Shown: piece by piece, positions 1 to 7,364 of the stretch
Position numbering within the stretch: position 1 is the stretch's first letter
Layout of the letters: every line of letters begins with the position of its first letter
DNA from: Mycolicibacterium septicum DSM 44393
Lineage (GTDB): Bacteria > Actinomycetota > Actinomycetes > Mycobacteriales > Mycobacteriaceae
DNA length: 37,136 nucleotides
Direction: 5' to 3'
NCBI RefSeq assembly: GCF_000455325.1
Contig: NZ_HG322952.1
Span: forward strand, 504,443 to 541,578
The notes under the pieces: generated by a model
The model's input: only the letters and a program-made list of their open reading frames with translations
Database searches by the model: none
What the model was told of the DNA's origin: nothing
Position numbers and translations under genes: made by a program

Positions 1-1
1 C

Positions 2-1216
2 GATGCCCCGGCGGTGCTGCGCGGTGTCGCCGCGGCCGCCCGGGCCGCGGGCCTGGCGCCGCCGGCCGCGGTGATCGGCGACTGGTTCGGCTCACGTGCG
101 GTGATCGCGCCCTCGCTTTCGGTGGCCCCGGTGGCGCCGGAGATCTGCTTCGAGGTGGCACAGGACGCCACGGGACCGGCAGGCAGTGTGGGTGGCGGCT
201 GGTTCGGCTATCTCTGCTACCCGGACCCGGGTGCCGACGGTGAACCCCCGCGCATCCCGGTGGCCGCCGGCGGCTGGTCGGACTGCGTGCTGCGCCAGGA
301 CGCCGACGGCCTCTGGTGGTTCGAAAGCCTCAGTGGCGCAGAACTTCCCACCTGGCTGCGCGCACTGGAGCCAGGTGGGCCACACGGCTACGCCCTCACC
401 TGGGTTGCCCCCGATCGCGACGATCACCGCCGGGGCGTGCTGGCCTGCCTGGAGGCCATCGCGGCGGGTGAGGTGTACCAGGCCTGCGTCTGCACCAGAT
501 TCACCGGCCGCATCGACGGCGAGCCGATCGATTTCTTCACCGAGGCGGTGGCCCGGACGGCACCCTCGCGGGCCGCCTACGTGGCCGGAGACTGGGGTGC
601 GGTGGCCTCGCTGTCACCGGAGTTGTTCCTGCGCCGGGCGGGCACCGCCGTCACCTCCAGCCCGATCAAGGGCACGTTGCCGTCCTCGGCCGATCCGGCC
701 GCTCTGCTGGCCTCGGTCAAGGACGTCGCCGAGAACGTCATGATCGTCGACCTGGTGCGCAATGATCTGGGACGGGTGGCGACCACCGGCAGCGTGACGG
801 TGCCCGAACTGCTCGCGGTTCATCCGGCGCCCGGAGTCTGGCATCTGGTCTCGACCGTGACCGCCGAGGTTCCCGTGCATACGCCGACGAGTGCACTGCT
901 CGACGCCACCTTCCCTCCGGCCTCGGTGACCGGCACCCCGAAGCGGCGGGCCCGCCAGTTGCTGCAGCAGTGGGAACCGGCGCGGCGCGGAGTCTATTGC
1001 GGCACCGTCGGTTTGGCCTCACCCGTGGCAGGCTGCGAGCTCAACGTGGCGATCCGCACCGTGGAGTTCGGCTCCGACGGGTCGGCGGTCCTCGGTGTCG
1101 GCGGCGGCATCACCGCCGATTCCGACGTCGACGCGGAATGGGATGAGTGCCTGCACAAGTCGGCTTCGATCGTGGAGTTGTCCGGTCAGAGCCACCAGCT
1201 TTCGTCAGGGAGCTGA
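2..1216 (+). CDS. pabB: Aminodeoxychorismate synthase component I (5' truncated by window edge)
   Basis: Chorismate-binding enzyme that, with a PabA-type glutaminase, makes 4-amino-4-deoxychorismate for folate synthesis in the cytoplasm. The frame is open from base 2, so the true start lies outside the window. A GTG at 14 is possible but would give a shorter N-terminus than I remember for mycobacterial PabB (about 450 residues). Visible family motifs are SSPIKGT (the Lys/Thr active-site strand), DLVRNDLGR, GVYCGTVG and the C-terminal GGGITADSD...EW.EC..K, which binds chorismate and Mg2+. Anthranilate synthase TrpE is the main alternative, but the short N-terminal region and the position next to rsmI and pmt fit PabB. 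It converges with the next gene, overlapping it by 12 bp. Confidence 0.9.
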   Translation, partial: DAPAVLRGVAAAARAAGLAPPAAVIGDWFGSRAVIAPSLSVAPVAPEICFEVAQDATGPAGSVGGGWFGYLCYPDPGADGEPPRIPVAAGGWSDCVLRQDADGLWWFESLSGAELPTWLRALEPGGPHGYALTWVAPDRDDHRRGVLACLEAIAAGEVYQACVCTRFTGRIDGEPIDFFTEAVARTAPSRAAYVAGDWGAVASLSPELFLRRAGTAVTSSPIKGTLPSSADPAALLASVKDVAENVMIVDLVRNDLGRVATTGSVTVPELLAVHPAPGVWHLVSTVTAEVPVHTPTSALLDATFPPASVTGTPKRRARQLLQQWEPARRGVYCGTVGLASPVAGCELNVAIRTVEFGSDGSAVLGVGGGITADSDVDAEWDECLHKSASIVELSGQSHQLSSGS

Positions 1217-1570
1217 GTCGGGCTGGAGCGCCGATCCCCACATCGCGATCCTCGCGTTGAACGCGCCGGTGTCCGGAGACTCGGGGTGCCAGGCGGATAT
1301 CTCGACGGCGACGGGTACGAAGCTGTCGCCTTCATAGATCGGCACAGCCGAGTACGCCTGAACCTGCCCGCCCTGGACGAGGGGGGCGATGATGTTGAGA
1401 TCGACATCCGCCTTCGCCGCCGCCAACCCGAGCGGGCAGTACACCATGTTCTGAACGTGATCCTGCCCGCCGAATTCGGCCGGCATGAGGGGCATCCGTT
1501 CCAATTGCCCTTGTGCACAAAGCTGTTCGGCCTTTTCCGCGGAATCGACCGTTGAGAAATCCGGACCCAT
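1205..1570 (-). CDS. Conserved small protein of unknown function
   Basis: 121 residues, soluble, with no signal peptide or membrane segment. I do not recognise a family. ATG at 1570 is the first possible start because an in-frame stop lies four codons upstream. An AGGG element sits about 10 bases ahead. The residues show mixed alpha/beta character with two cysteines (in LCAQG and YCPLG) and a proline-rich tail. Its end overlaps the end of pabB by 12 bp in convergent orientation. Codon use is the ordinary GC-rich pattern, which supports a real gene. No function can be inferred from the neighbours. Confidence 0.6.
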   Translation of the reverse strand: MGPDFSTVDSAEKAEQLCAQGQLERMPLMPAEFGGQDHVQNMVYCPLGLAAAKADVDLNIIAPLVQGGQVQAYSAVPIYEGDSFVPVAVEISAWHPESPDTGAFNARIAMWGSALQPDSAP

Positions 1571-1634
1571 TCCGCAACCCTAGCCGGTGCCTCGCACCGT
1601 CAGATGCACCAAAATGGCCGACCCGAAACGGGTA

Positions 1635-2471
1635 TCAGTCCCGTGCGCGCAGCACGGCGTCGTAGAGCTCGCGCCGGGACGGCGCTCCCGGGTTCGCGGC
1701 GATCACCTGAGCACAGGCGTCCTTGACCCGGATCCCGTCGGCCACCAGTTCCTCGACCTCGGCCACCAGGTCGGGTAGTTCGACGGTCGGGGTGCCCCCG
1801 GCCAGCACCACGGTGATCTCCCCCAGCACGCCGTCGGCGGCCCACTCGGCGAGTTCGGCCAGGCTGCCGCGGCGGATCTCCTCATGGGTCTTGGTCAGCT
1901 CGCGGCACACCACCGCGCGTCGCTCCGGGCCCAGCACCTCGACGGCGTCGCGCAGTGTCTCGCCCAGCCGGCGCGGAGATTCGAAGAACACAGTGGTGCG
2001 GGGTTCGGCGGCCAGGGTCTGCAGCCAGGCCAGCCGGGCGGCGTGTTTGCGCGGGGCGAAGCCCTCGAAGCAGAACCGGTCCGAGGCCAGCCCGGACACC
2101 GCAAGCGCCGTCGTCACCGCACTCGGGCCCGGCAGGCAGGACACCGGCAGATCCGCCTCCGCGCAGGCCGCGACCAGGCGGTAGCCCGGGTCATTGATCA
2201 AGGGCATCCCGGCGTCGCTGACCACCAGTACCGTCGCGCCCGCCGCGATCTCCGCGACCAGGCCCGGCACCCGGCTCGCCTCGTTCTGGTCGAAGAAGCT
2301 CAAGATCCGGCCGGACGGCTGCACGCCGAGCGACTGGGCCAGGCCACGGACGCGTCGCGTGTCCTCGGCCGCCACGATGTCGGCCGTGCGCAGCGCTGTG
2401 ATGAGACGCGCAGAGGCATCGGAGGGCAGGCCCAGCGGCGTGGCGCCGATCAGTAGTTTGCCGGGTGTCAC
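1635..2471 (-). CDS. rsmI: 16S rRNA (cytidine(1402)-2'-O)-methyltransferase
   Basis: SAM-dependent tetrapyrrole-methylase-fold enzyme that 2'-O-methylates C1402 in the decoding centre of 16S rRNA. It has 278 residues, the usual RsmI length. The N-terminal strand and loop (GKLLIGATPLG), AAEDTR, the SDAGMPLINDPG block, CLPGPSAV and FFESPRRL are the family motifs in the right order. I chose GTG at 2471 (VTPGKLLIG) because the conserved N-terminus begins there. The open frame continues far upstream, antisense to pmt, but that is a shadow. It is divergent from pmt with only 24 bp between the start codons, so the two promoters must overlap or drive leaderless mRNAs. Confidence 0.93.
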   Translation of the reverse strand: MTPGKLLIGATPLGLPSDASARLITALRTADIVAAEDTRRVRGLAQSLGVQPSGRILSFFDQNEASRVPGLVAEIAAGATVLVVSDAGMPLINDPGYRLVAACAEADLPVSCLPGPSAVTTALAVSGLASDRFCFEGFAPRKHAARLAWLQTLAAEPRTTVFFESPRRLGETLRDAVEVLGPERRAVVCRELTKTHEEIRRGSLAELAEWAADGVLGEITVVLAGGTPTVELPDLVAEVEELVADGIRVKDACAQVIAANPGAPSRRELYDAVLRARD

Positions 2472-2495
2472 GACCGACAGCCTACGATCGCTTGC

Positions 2496-4046
2496 GTGAC
2501 CGCCACCGCCACCGATACCCCGACGGCTGGTCGCTCGGTCCCGTTGATCAGCCCAGCGCCACTGATCCCGGCCCCGGATTTCGGGCCGACGGACCGGCTG
2601 CAGGGCTGGTTGATGACGGCGATCATCACCGCGCTGGCCGCGATCAGCCGGTTCCTCAACCTGGGCTCCCCGACCGATGCCGGCACGCCCGTCTTCGACG
2701 AGAAGCACTACGCGCCGCAGGCCTGGCAGATGCTGCACAACCACGGGGTCGAGGACAACCCCGGCTACGGGCTCGTGGTGCATCCGCCGGTGGGCAAGCA
2801 GCTGATCTCGATCGGTGAGGCGCTGTTCGGCTACAACGGGCTGGGCTGGCGATTCTCCGGGGCGCTGTGCGGCGTGATCATCGTCCTGCTGGTGGTGCGG
2901 ATCGGGCGCCGGATCAGCCGCTCCACCCTTGTCGGCGGCATTGCCGGGCTGCTGATCATCGCCGACGGGGTCAGCTTCGTCTCGGCCCGTACGGCGCTGC
3001 TGGACGTGTTCCTGGTGGTGTTCGTGGTGGCCGCCTTCGCCTGCCTGATGGTGGATCGCGACGACGTGCGTCAACGCATGCACAACGCGTTCATGGAGGG
3101 CCGGATCGCGGAGACGCCGTGGGGTCCGCGGCTGGGCGTGCGGTGGTGGCGGTTCGGTGCGGGGGTGCTGCTCGGTCTGGCCTGCGCCACCAAGTGGTCC
3201 GGTCTGTACTTCGTGCTGTTCTTCGGCGTCATGACCCTCGTGCTCGACGCGATCGCGCGCAAGCAGTACCACGTGCCTGCACCGTGGCGGGGCGTGCTGC
3301 ACCGTGATCTGGGGCCGGCCGCGTACGTGTTCGGCCTGATCCCGTTCGCCGTGTACCTGGCGTCGTACGGGCCGTGGTTCGCCTCCGAGACCGGTGTCAA
3401 CCGGTACGAGGCCGGCCAGTCCATCGGCGAGAACAGCATCATCCCCCTGCCCGACGCGCTGCGCTCGCTGTGGCACTACACCTATGCCGCCTACCATTTC
3501 CACGCCGGGCTGACCAACGCCGACGGCAACCACCACCCGTGGGAATCCAAGCCGTGGACGTGGCCGATGTCCTTGCGGCCGGTGCTCTACGCGATCGACA
3601 ACCACGACGTGGCCGGGTGCGGAACGCAGTCGTGCGTGAAAGCCGTGATGCTGGTGGGCACTCCGGCGATGTGGTTCATCGCGGTGCCGGTGCTCGGGTG
3701 GGCGCTGTGGCGGGCCGTGGTGCGGCGGGACTGGCGCTACGGCGTGGTTCTGGTCGGGTACGCGGCCGGTTTCCTGCCCTGGTTCTTCGACATCGACCGG
3801 CAGATGTACTTCTTCTACGCCACCGTGATGGCGCCGTTCCTGGTGCTGACGATCGCGCTGATCCTCGGCGACATCCTTTACCAACCCAGGCAGAACCCGG
3901 AACGCCGGACGTTGGGACTGCTGGTGGTGTGCTTCTACGTGGCACTCGTGATCGCGAACTTCGCGTGGCTGTACCCGGTCCTGACGGGCATCCCGATTTC
4001 GCAGTCGACCTGGAACCTGGAGATCTGGCTGCCCTCGTGGCGTTGA
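2496..4046 (+). CDS. pmt: Dolichyl-phosphate-mannose-type protein O-mannosyltransferase
   Basis: Integral membrane GT39 enzyme that transfers mannose from polyprenyl-phosphomannose to Ser/Thr of exported proteins during Sec translocation. It has 516 residues with about 10 hydrophobic segments. After a Pro-rich cytoplasmic N-terminus and TM1 comes the first external loop carrying the catalytic Asp-Glu pair (D68-E69 in PVFDEKHY), a family hallmark. HPPVGKQLI and the long loop with NHHPWESKPWTWP also match bacterial Pmt. The start is GTG at 2496. The stop codon at 4044-4046 lies inside the first 59-bp palindromic repeat, so the insertion boundary is directly at the gene end. The counterpart in M. 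tuberculosis is, from memory, Rv1002c. Confidence 0.94.
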   Translation: MTATATDTPTAGRSVPLISPAPLIPAPDFGPTDRLQGWLMTAIITALAAISRFLNLGSPTDAGTPVFDEKHYAPQAWQMLHNHGVEDNPGYGLVVHPPVGKQLISIGEALFGYNGLGWRFSGALCGVIIVLLVVRIGRRISRSTLVGGIAGLLIIADGVSFVSARTALLDVFLVVFVVAAFACLMVDRDDVRQRMHNAFMEGRIAETPWGPRLGVRWWRFGAGVLLGLACATKWSGLYFVLFFGVMTLVLDAIARKQYHVPAPWRGVLHRDLGPAAYVFGLIPFAVYLASYGPWFASETGVNRYEAGQSIGENSIIPLPDALRSLWHYTYAAYHFHAGLTNADGNHHPWESKPWTWPMSLRPVLYAIDNHDVAGCGTQSCVKAVMLVGTPAMWFIAVPVLGWALWRAVVRRDWRYGVVLVGYAAGFLPWFFDIDRQMYFFYATVMAPFLVLTIALILGDILYQPRQNPERRTLGLLVVCFYVALVIANFAWLYPVLTGIPISQSTWNLEIWLPSWR

Positions 4047-4101
4047 GATTGCACACAGGGTCGTGAAACCGAGTTATCCACAGCCCGGAGCGCAATCTCA
4101 A
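4043..4101. repeat. 59-bp imperfect palindrome, copy 1
   Basis: Begins TTGAGATTGC and ends GCAATCTCAA, so the outer 10 bp of each arm are perfect complements. The inner arms (CACACAGGG / CCCGGAGCG) are imperfect. It matches copy 2 at 4962-5020 at 50 of 59 positions in the same orientation, with most differences in the loop. The loop of this copy contains TTATCCACA (4074-4082), identical to the consensus DnaA box. It overlaps the pmt stop codon. Confidence 0.85.
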
Positions 4102-4145
4102 GTTTGACGGCCCGTTTTGTCGGTCTCGCATCACAGCATCACGGC

Positions 4146-4985
4146 ATGCGAGAAGTCTTCATCGGCAGTGAGATGCTCAGGCGCGGTGCTCTCACCCGCA
4201 GCCAGCTGCGGTGGAACTATCGGTCGATATTTCCCGACGTGTACGTGCCGAAGTCCGGACCACTTCCCCTGTGGCGCAGGACCATCGGCGCCTACTTGTG
4301 GTCAGGCCGCAACAGCGTGATCGCGGGCAGGGCGGCTGCGGCGCTGCATGGCGCGCAGTGGGTAGCCCACGATGCACCGATCGAGATGCTCTGGCGCAAT
4401 GGCCGCCCACCAGATGGCATCGTCGTTCGGAATGAGCGGATCGACCCAGACGAGATCGCCGTCGTAGCCGGCCTCCCGGTGACGACACCGCAGCGGACGG
4501 CTCTGGATCTGGCACGACATCTGCCCCGGGATCTGGCTGTTCAGCACCTCGACGCGCTTGCACGAGCCACGGATGTCAAAGCAGCCGATGTTCTGCTCCT
4601 GGCCGATCGCTATCCGAGAGCCCGGGGACTGCGCCGGGCGGAAGTCGCGCTCGACCTGATGGACGGCGGTGCCCAATCTCCGAGAGAAACCTGGCTTCGG
4701 CTGGTCCTCATCGACGGTGGGCTGCCGCGGCCACGCACCCAGATCCGGGTGACCGACGGCTTCAACGAGGCCTTCATCGACATGGGCTACGACGAGCCGA
4801 TGGTCGGAGCCGACTACGAGGGAAAACACCATGCCACTGACCGCCCTCGGTATGTGCACGACATCGGTCGCAACGAGCTGATCGCACGGCAGGGGTGGAT
4901 CGACATTCACGTGGTGGTCGAACACAGCAAGGCGTTCATCCTGCATCGCATGCGCGAAGCGTTGAGATTGCGCACAGGGTCGTGA
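4146..4985 (+). CDS. AbiEi-like / PD-(D/E)XK-like (DUF559-type) protein between two palindromes
   Basis: 279 residues from ATG 4146; a TTG at 4104, just after repeat copy 1, would add 14. Neither start has a clear ribosome site. The N-terminal half (MLRRGALTRSQLRW..., VYVP, then GRAAAALHG and PVTTPQRTALDLAR) resembles the winged-helix and middle parts of AbiEi-type transcriptional regulators of type IV toxin-antitoxin systems. The C-terminal third has S-P-x-E (E181), D212 and E225-G-K227 followed by HH, a pattern like the DUF559/Vsr PD-(D/E)XK fold. No AbiEii-type toxin gene follows. The last seven residues (LRLRTGS) are encoded by repeat copy 2. I recall M. tuberculosis having pmt and arcA adjacent, so this is probably an insertion. 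Function unknown: nuclease, regulator or domesticated mobile gene. Confidence 0.7.
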   Translation: MREVFIGSEMLRRGALTRSQLRWNYRSIFPDVYVPKSGPLPLWRRTIGAYLWSGRNSVIAGRAAAALHGAQWVAHDAPIEMLWRNGRPPDGIVVRNERIDPDEIAVVAGLPVTTPQRTALDLARHLPRDLAVQHLDALARATDVKAADVLLLADRYPRARGLRRAEVALDLMDGGAQSPRETWLRLVLIDGGLPRPRTQIRVTDGFNEAFIDMGYDEPMVGADYEGKHHATDRPRYVHDIGRNELIARQGWIDIHVVVEHSKAFILHRMREALRLRTGS

Positions 4986-5020
4986 AATCGGCGCCACCAC
5001 AGCCCTGAGCGCAATCTCAA
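4962..5020. repeat. 59-bp palindrome, copy 2
   Basis: A near-perfect palindrome. TTGAGATTGCGC pairs with GCGCAATCTCAA (12 bp); after one mismatch, CAGGG pairs with CCCTG, giving 18-base arms around a 23-base loop. It is in the same orientation as copy 1, 919 bp away. It contributes the last codons and stop of the 4146-4985 gene. The RNA hairpin could also act as a terminator, though there is no T-tract. Confidence 0.87.
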
Positions 5021-5046
5021 CGGCGACCGGGCGACCCCGACGCGAT

Positions 5047-6249
5047 CTAGAGCAGGTCCCGCGCAGCCGGACACGACATACAGCGTGGCCCGCCCCGGCC
5101 GGTGCCCAGCTCCGACGCCTCGATCGGCAGCACTTCGATGCCCGAATCAGCCAGCCGGGCATTGGTTTCCGAGTTGCGCTCGTAGGCCACCACCACACCC
5201 GGCGCCAGGGCCAGGGTGTTGTTGCCGTCGTCCCATTGCTCACGTTCGGCGGTCACGGGATCGAGCCCGGTGTCGATCACCCGCAGCTGCTCGATCCCCA
5301 TCGCATCGGCGGCCGCCTGCACGAAAGGCACCTCGTCGTCGATCCGGATCCCGGCCTCGGTGCGGTGAATGGTGAACGCCGACAACGAGTCCACGATGTT
5401 CGGGTACATCACGACCGCATCGACGTCGACCATGGTGCACACGGTGTCCAGGTGCATCTGGGCGCGCTCCTGCCGGATCGGCACCGCCAGCACGGTATGG
5501 GCCAGGTCGTCGTCGAACAGGCTGCGCGCCAACGCCTCGGCTCCGGCGGGTGTGGTCCGCTCCCCCACCCCGACCGCGACCACCCCGGGCCCCAGCAGCA
5601 GCACGTCGCCGCCCTCGACAGGAGCCGAGCGCGACTCGTAGGCCCGCCGGACGCCGAGGAACCGCGGATGGTGCGCATAGATCAGGTCGGTCAGCGAGGT
5701 TTCGCGCACCCGGGCCGGTAGCGCGAGCGAGGTGATGGCCACGCGCGGGCCGATCCAGAACGACGAATCCCTGGTGAACAGGAGATTGGGCAGCGGCTCG
5801 ATCACGAAATCGCCGCCGTGGTGCATGAGGCGGACCAGTGACAGCTCGGCACCGTGAAAGGGCACCTCGTTGAACGTCATGCCGGCCATCAGGATGTGTG
5901 CCAGATCGACCGGCGGCAGGGTGCGCAGATAGGCCGAGAGTTCCTGGGCCAGTGGCACACCCAGACGCCGTGCGTCGACGGCAGCGGAGATGCCGTGCAT
6001 CCGCGCCGCACCGCTGGCCAGCGCCTCGGTCAGCAGATCGGCCAGCAGCACCTCGACGCCGCGGGAACGTAGCACCGCCGCGAAGGCGTCGTGCTCACGT
6101 TGTGCCTTGGCCACCCACGGCAAGCCGTCGAACAGCAGGGCGTCGTTGTTGCGTGGCGTCAGCCGCTGCAACTCCGGCCCGGGCCGGTGCAGGATGACGG
6201 CGCGCAGCGTGCCGACCTCAGAATTGGAACCGAACGCCGCAGTCTCCAC
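5047..6249 (-). CDS. arcA: Arginine deiminase
   Basis: Hydrolyses L-arginine to citrulline and ammonia, the first step of the arginine deiminase pathway. 400 residues, the usual length. Motifs are FTRDSSFWIG (guanidinium-binding region), EGGDVLLLG, MHLDTVCTMVD with the catalytic His, and the C-terminal GGPRCMSCP, in which C390 corresponds to the nucleophilic cysteine. The start is GTG at 6249. No ornithine carbamoyltransferase (arcB) or carbamate kinase (arcC) is adjacent, so it works either with genes elsewhere or in acid or nitrogen stress. It is divergent from soxR with a 33-bp gap holding a dyad, so control by SoxR or a shared promoter region is possible. Confidence 0.95.
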   Translation of the reverse strand: METAAFGSNSEVGTLRAVILHRPGPELQRLTPRNNDALLFDGLPWVAKAQREHDAFAAVLRSRGVEVLLADLLTEALASGAARMHGISAAVDARRLGVPLAQELSAYLRTLPPVDLAHILMAGMTFNEVPFHGAELSLVRLMHHGGDFVIEPLPNLLFTRDSSFWIGPRVAITSLALPARVRETSLTDLIYAHHPRFLGVRRAYESRSAPVEGGDVLLLGPGVVAVGVGERTTPAGAEALARSLFDDDLAHTVLAVPIRQERAQMHLDTVCTMVDVDAVVMYPNIVDSLSAFTIHRTEAGIRIDDEVPFVQAAADAMGIEQLRVIDTGLDPVTAEREQWDDGNNTLALAPGVVVAYERNSETNARLADSGIEVLPIEASELGTGRGGPRCMSCPAARDLL

Positions 6250-6261
6250 GCAATGACGTTA

Positions 6262-6279
6262 ACTCAACTATGGTTGAGG
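6262..6279. promoter_or_regulatory. SoxR-box-like dyad between arcA and soxR
   Basis: CTCAAC-TATG-GTTGAG is a perfect 6-4-6 dyad (6263-6278) whose outline resembles the classical sox box (CCTCAAG-N4-CTTGAGG). A TATGGT at 6269-6274 lies eight bases before the soxR ATG, fitting a -10 element for a leaderless soxR mRNA. The dyad also lies 13 bases upstream of the arcA start codon. That SoxR binds here is inferred. Confidence 0.6.
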
Positions 6280-6282
6280 TGT

Positions 6283-6714
6283 ATGGAGACGCACGAGTTA
6301 ACTCCTGGCGAGATGTCGGTCCGCAGCGGCGTGGCGGTGTCGGCACTTCACTTCTACGAGCGCGAGGGCCTGATCGCCAGCCGGCGCACCTCGGGGAACC
6401 AACGCCGCTATGCCCGCGAGACGCTGCGCCGTGTGGCATTCATCCGGATGTCGCAGCGCCTGGGCATACCGCTGGCCCGCATCCGCGATGCGCTGTCCAG
6501 CCTGCCGGACGACCGGATCCCGACCAGCAAGGACTGGGCCAGGCTCTCGGCCGGCTGGCGTCAGGACCTCGACGACCGCATCCTGCACCTACAACGGTTG
6601 CGCGACAACCTGACCGGCTGCATCGGCTGCGGCTGCCTGAGCCTCAAGACCTGCCTGCTGACCAACCCCGGCGACGTTCTCGCCGAGCACGGGCCGGGCG
6701 CCTCCCGCCTCTAA
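6283..6714 (+). CDS. soxR: Redox-sensing MerR-family regulator SoxR
   Basis: 143 residues. An N-terminal MerR winged helix (MSVRSGVAVSALHFYEREGL, then RRYARETLRRVAFI) is followed by a dimerisation helix and a C-terminal cluster C113-x2-C116-x-C118-x5-C124, the exact CX2CXCX5C signature that holds the [2Fe-2S] redox switch of SoxR. Actinobacterial SoxR usually senses redox-active small molecules rather than superoxide itself. The start is ATG 6283; no ribosome site fits, and a leaderless transcript from the TATGGT box is likely. No soxS follows, as expected outside enterobacteria. Targets here may be arcA and soxR itself. Confidence 0.93.
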   Translation: METHELTPGEMSVRSGVAVSALHFYEREGLIASRRTSGNQRRYARETLRRVAFIRMSQRLGIPLARIRDALSSLPDDRIPTSKDWARLSAGWRQDLDDRILHLQRLRDNLTGCIGCGCLSLKTCLLTNPGDVLAEHGPGASRL

Positions 6715-6719
6715 CGCAG

Positions 6720-6741
6720 TCGAACGTCTGTGCGATACACT
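6720..6741 (+). promoter_or_regulatory. LexA SOS box and -10 element in front of alkB
   Basis: TCGAACGTCTGTGCGA (6720-6735) matches the mycobacterial/Gram-positive SOS box TCGAAC-N4-GTTCGA at 11 of 12 defined positions. It abuts TACACT (6736-6741), which fits a -10 hexamer seven bases before the alkB ATG, so LexA bound here would cover the promoter of a leaderless mRNA. Confidence 0.75.
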
Positions 6742-6748
6742 CGCGCGC

Positions 6749-7345
6749 ATGGAGCTGGCGTTGCAAGGCTCACTGTTCGAGCACGCTGAACGTCGTCGAC
6801 TCGGCAACGACGCCTGGGTTGAACTGCGCTCGGGCTGGTTGCCCGATGCCGACTCGCTGTTCGAGGAGTTGATGGACGGGATCCCCTGGCGGTCCGAAGA
6901 ACGCGAGATGTACGACCGCGTGGTGGCGGTGCCGCGGCTGGTCAGCTTTCACGACCTGATCAACGAACCGGTGCCGCACCCCCGGCTCAAGCAGATCCGG
7001 CGCAGGCTCAACGACACCTTCGGCGGCGAGCTCGGTGAACCGTTCACCACCGCGGGCCTGTGTCTGTACCGCGACGGCAACGACAGTGTGGCCTGGCACG
7101 GCGACACCATCGGCCGCAGCCGCACCGAGGACACCATGGTGGCCATCGTCGGGCTGGGCGCGACAAGGGTTTTCGCACTGCGCCCGCGGGGCGGCGGCCA
7201 TGCCCTGCGGCTACAGCACCGCCACGGCGACCTGTTGGTCATGGGCGGCTCGTGCCAGCGCACCTGGGAGCATTCGATTCCGAAGACCACCAGCCTGGTC
7301 GGGCCGCGCATCAGCATCCAGTTCCGCCCGCAAGACGTGCGCTGA
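6749..7345 (+). CDS. alkB: AlkB-type alpha-ketoglutarate-dependent DNA repair dioxygenase
   Basis: Fe(II)/2-oxoglutarate dioxygenase that oxidatively removes alkyl groups (1meA, 3meC type lesions) from DNA or RNA. 198 residues. The iron ligands are visible as H117-G-D119 (AWHGDTIG) and H175 (WEHSIPK). R187 and R193 (PRISIQFR) form the 2-oxoglutarate-binding arginine pair. The N-terminal nucleotide-recognition lid (residues 30-70) is of normal size. The gene starts at ATG 6749 behind an SOS box, which agrees with my memory that the M. tuberculosis homologue (Rv1000c) is in the LexA regulon. It follows soxR but probably has its own promoter. Confidence 0.93.
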   Translation: MELALQGSLFEHAERRRLGNDAWVELRSGWLPDADSLFEELMDGIPWRSEEREMYDRVVAVPRLVSFHDLINEPVPHPRLKQIRRRLNDTFGGELGEPFTTAGLCLYRDGNDSVAWHGDTIGRSRTEDTMVAIVGLGATRVFALRPRGGGHALRLQHRHGDLLVMGGSCQRTWEHSIPKTTSLVGPRISIQFRPQDVR

Positions 7346-7364
7346 GGGTCGGGTCGACCCCGTA

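Noticed and set aside
1621..1637. ACCCG-AAA-CGGGT hairpin after rsmI
   Set aside because: Five-bp stem with three-base loop and no T-tract; common by chance at this GC content.
2472..3884. About 470 extra codons open on the minus strand upstream of rsmI
   Set aside because: This is antisense to pmt, with low-complexity His/Arg/Gln composition typical of GC-rich shadow frames. The RsmI family N-terminus starts at 2471.
7351..7360. GGGTCGACCC palindrome between alkB and the DUF3558 gene
   Set aside because: No loop for a hairpin and no T-tract; too short to call an operator or terminator.
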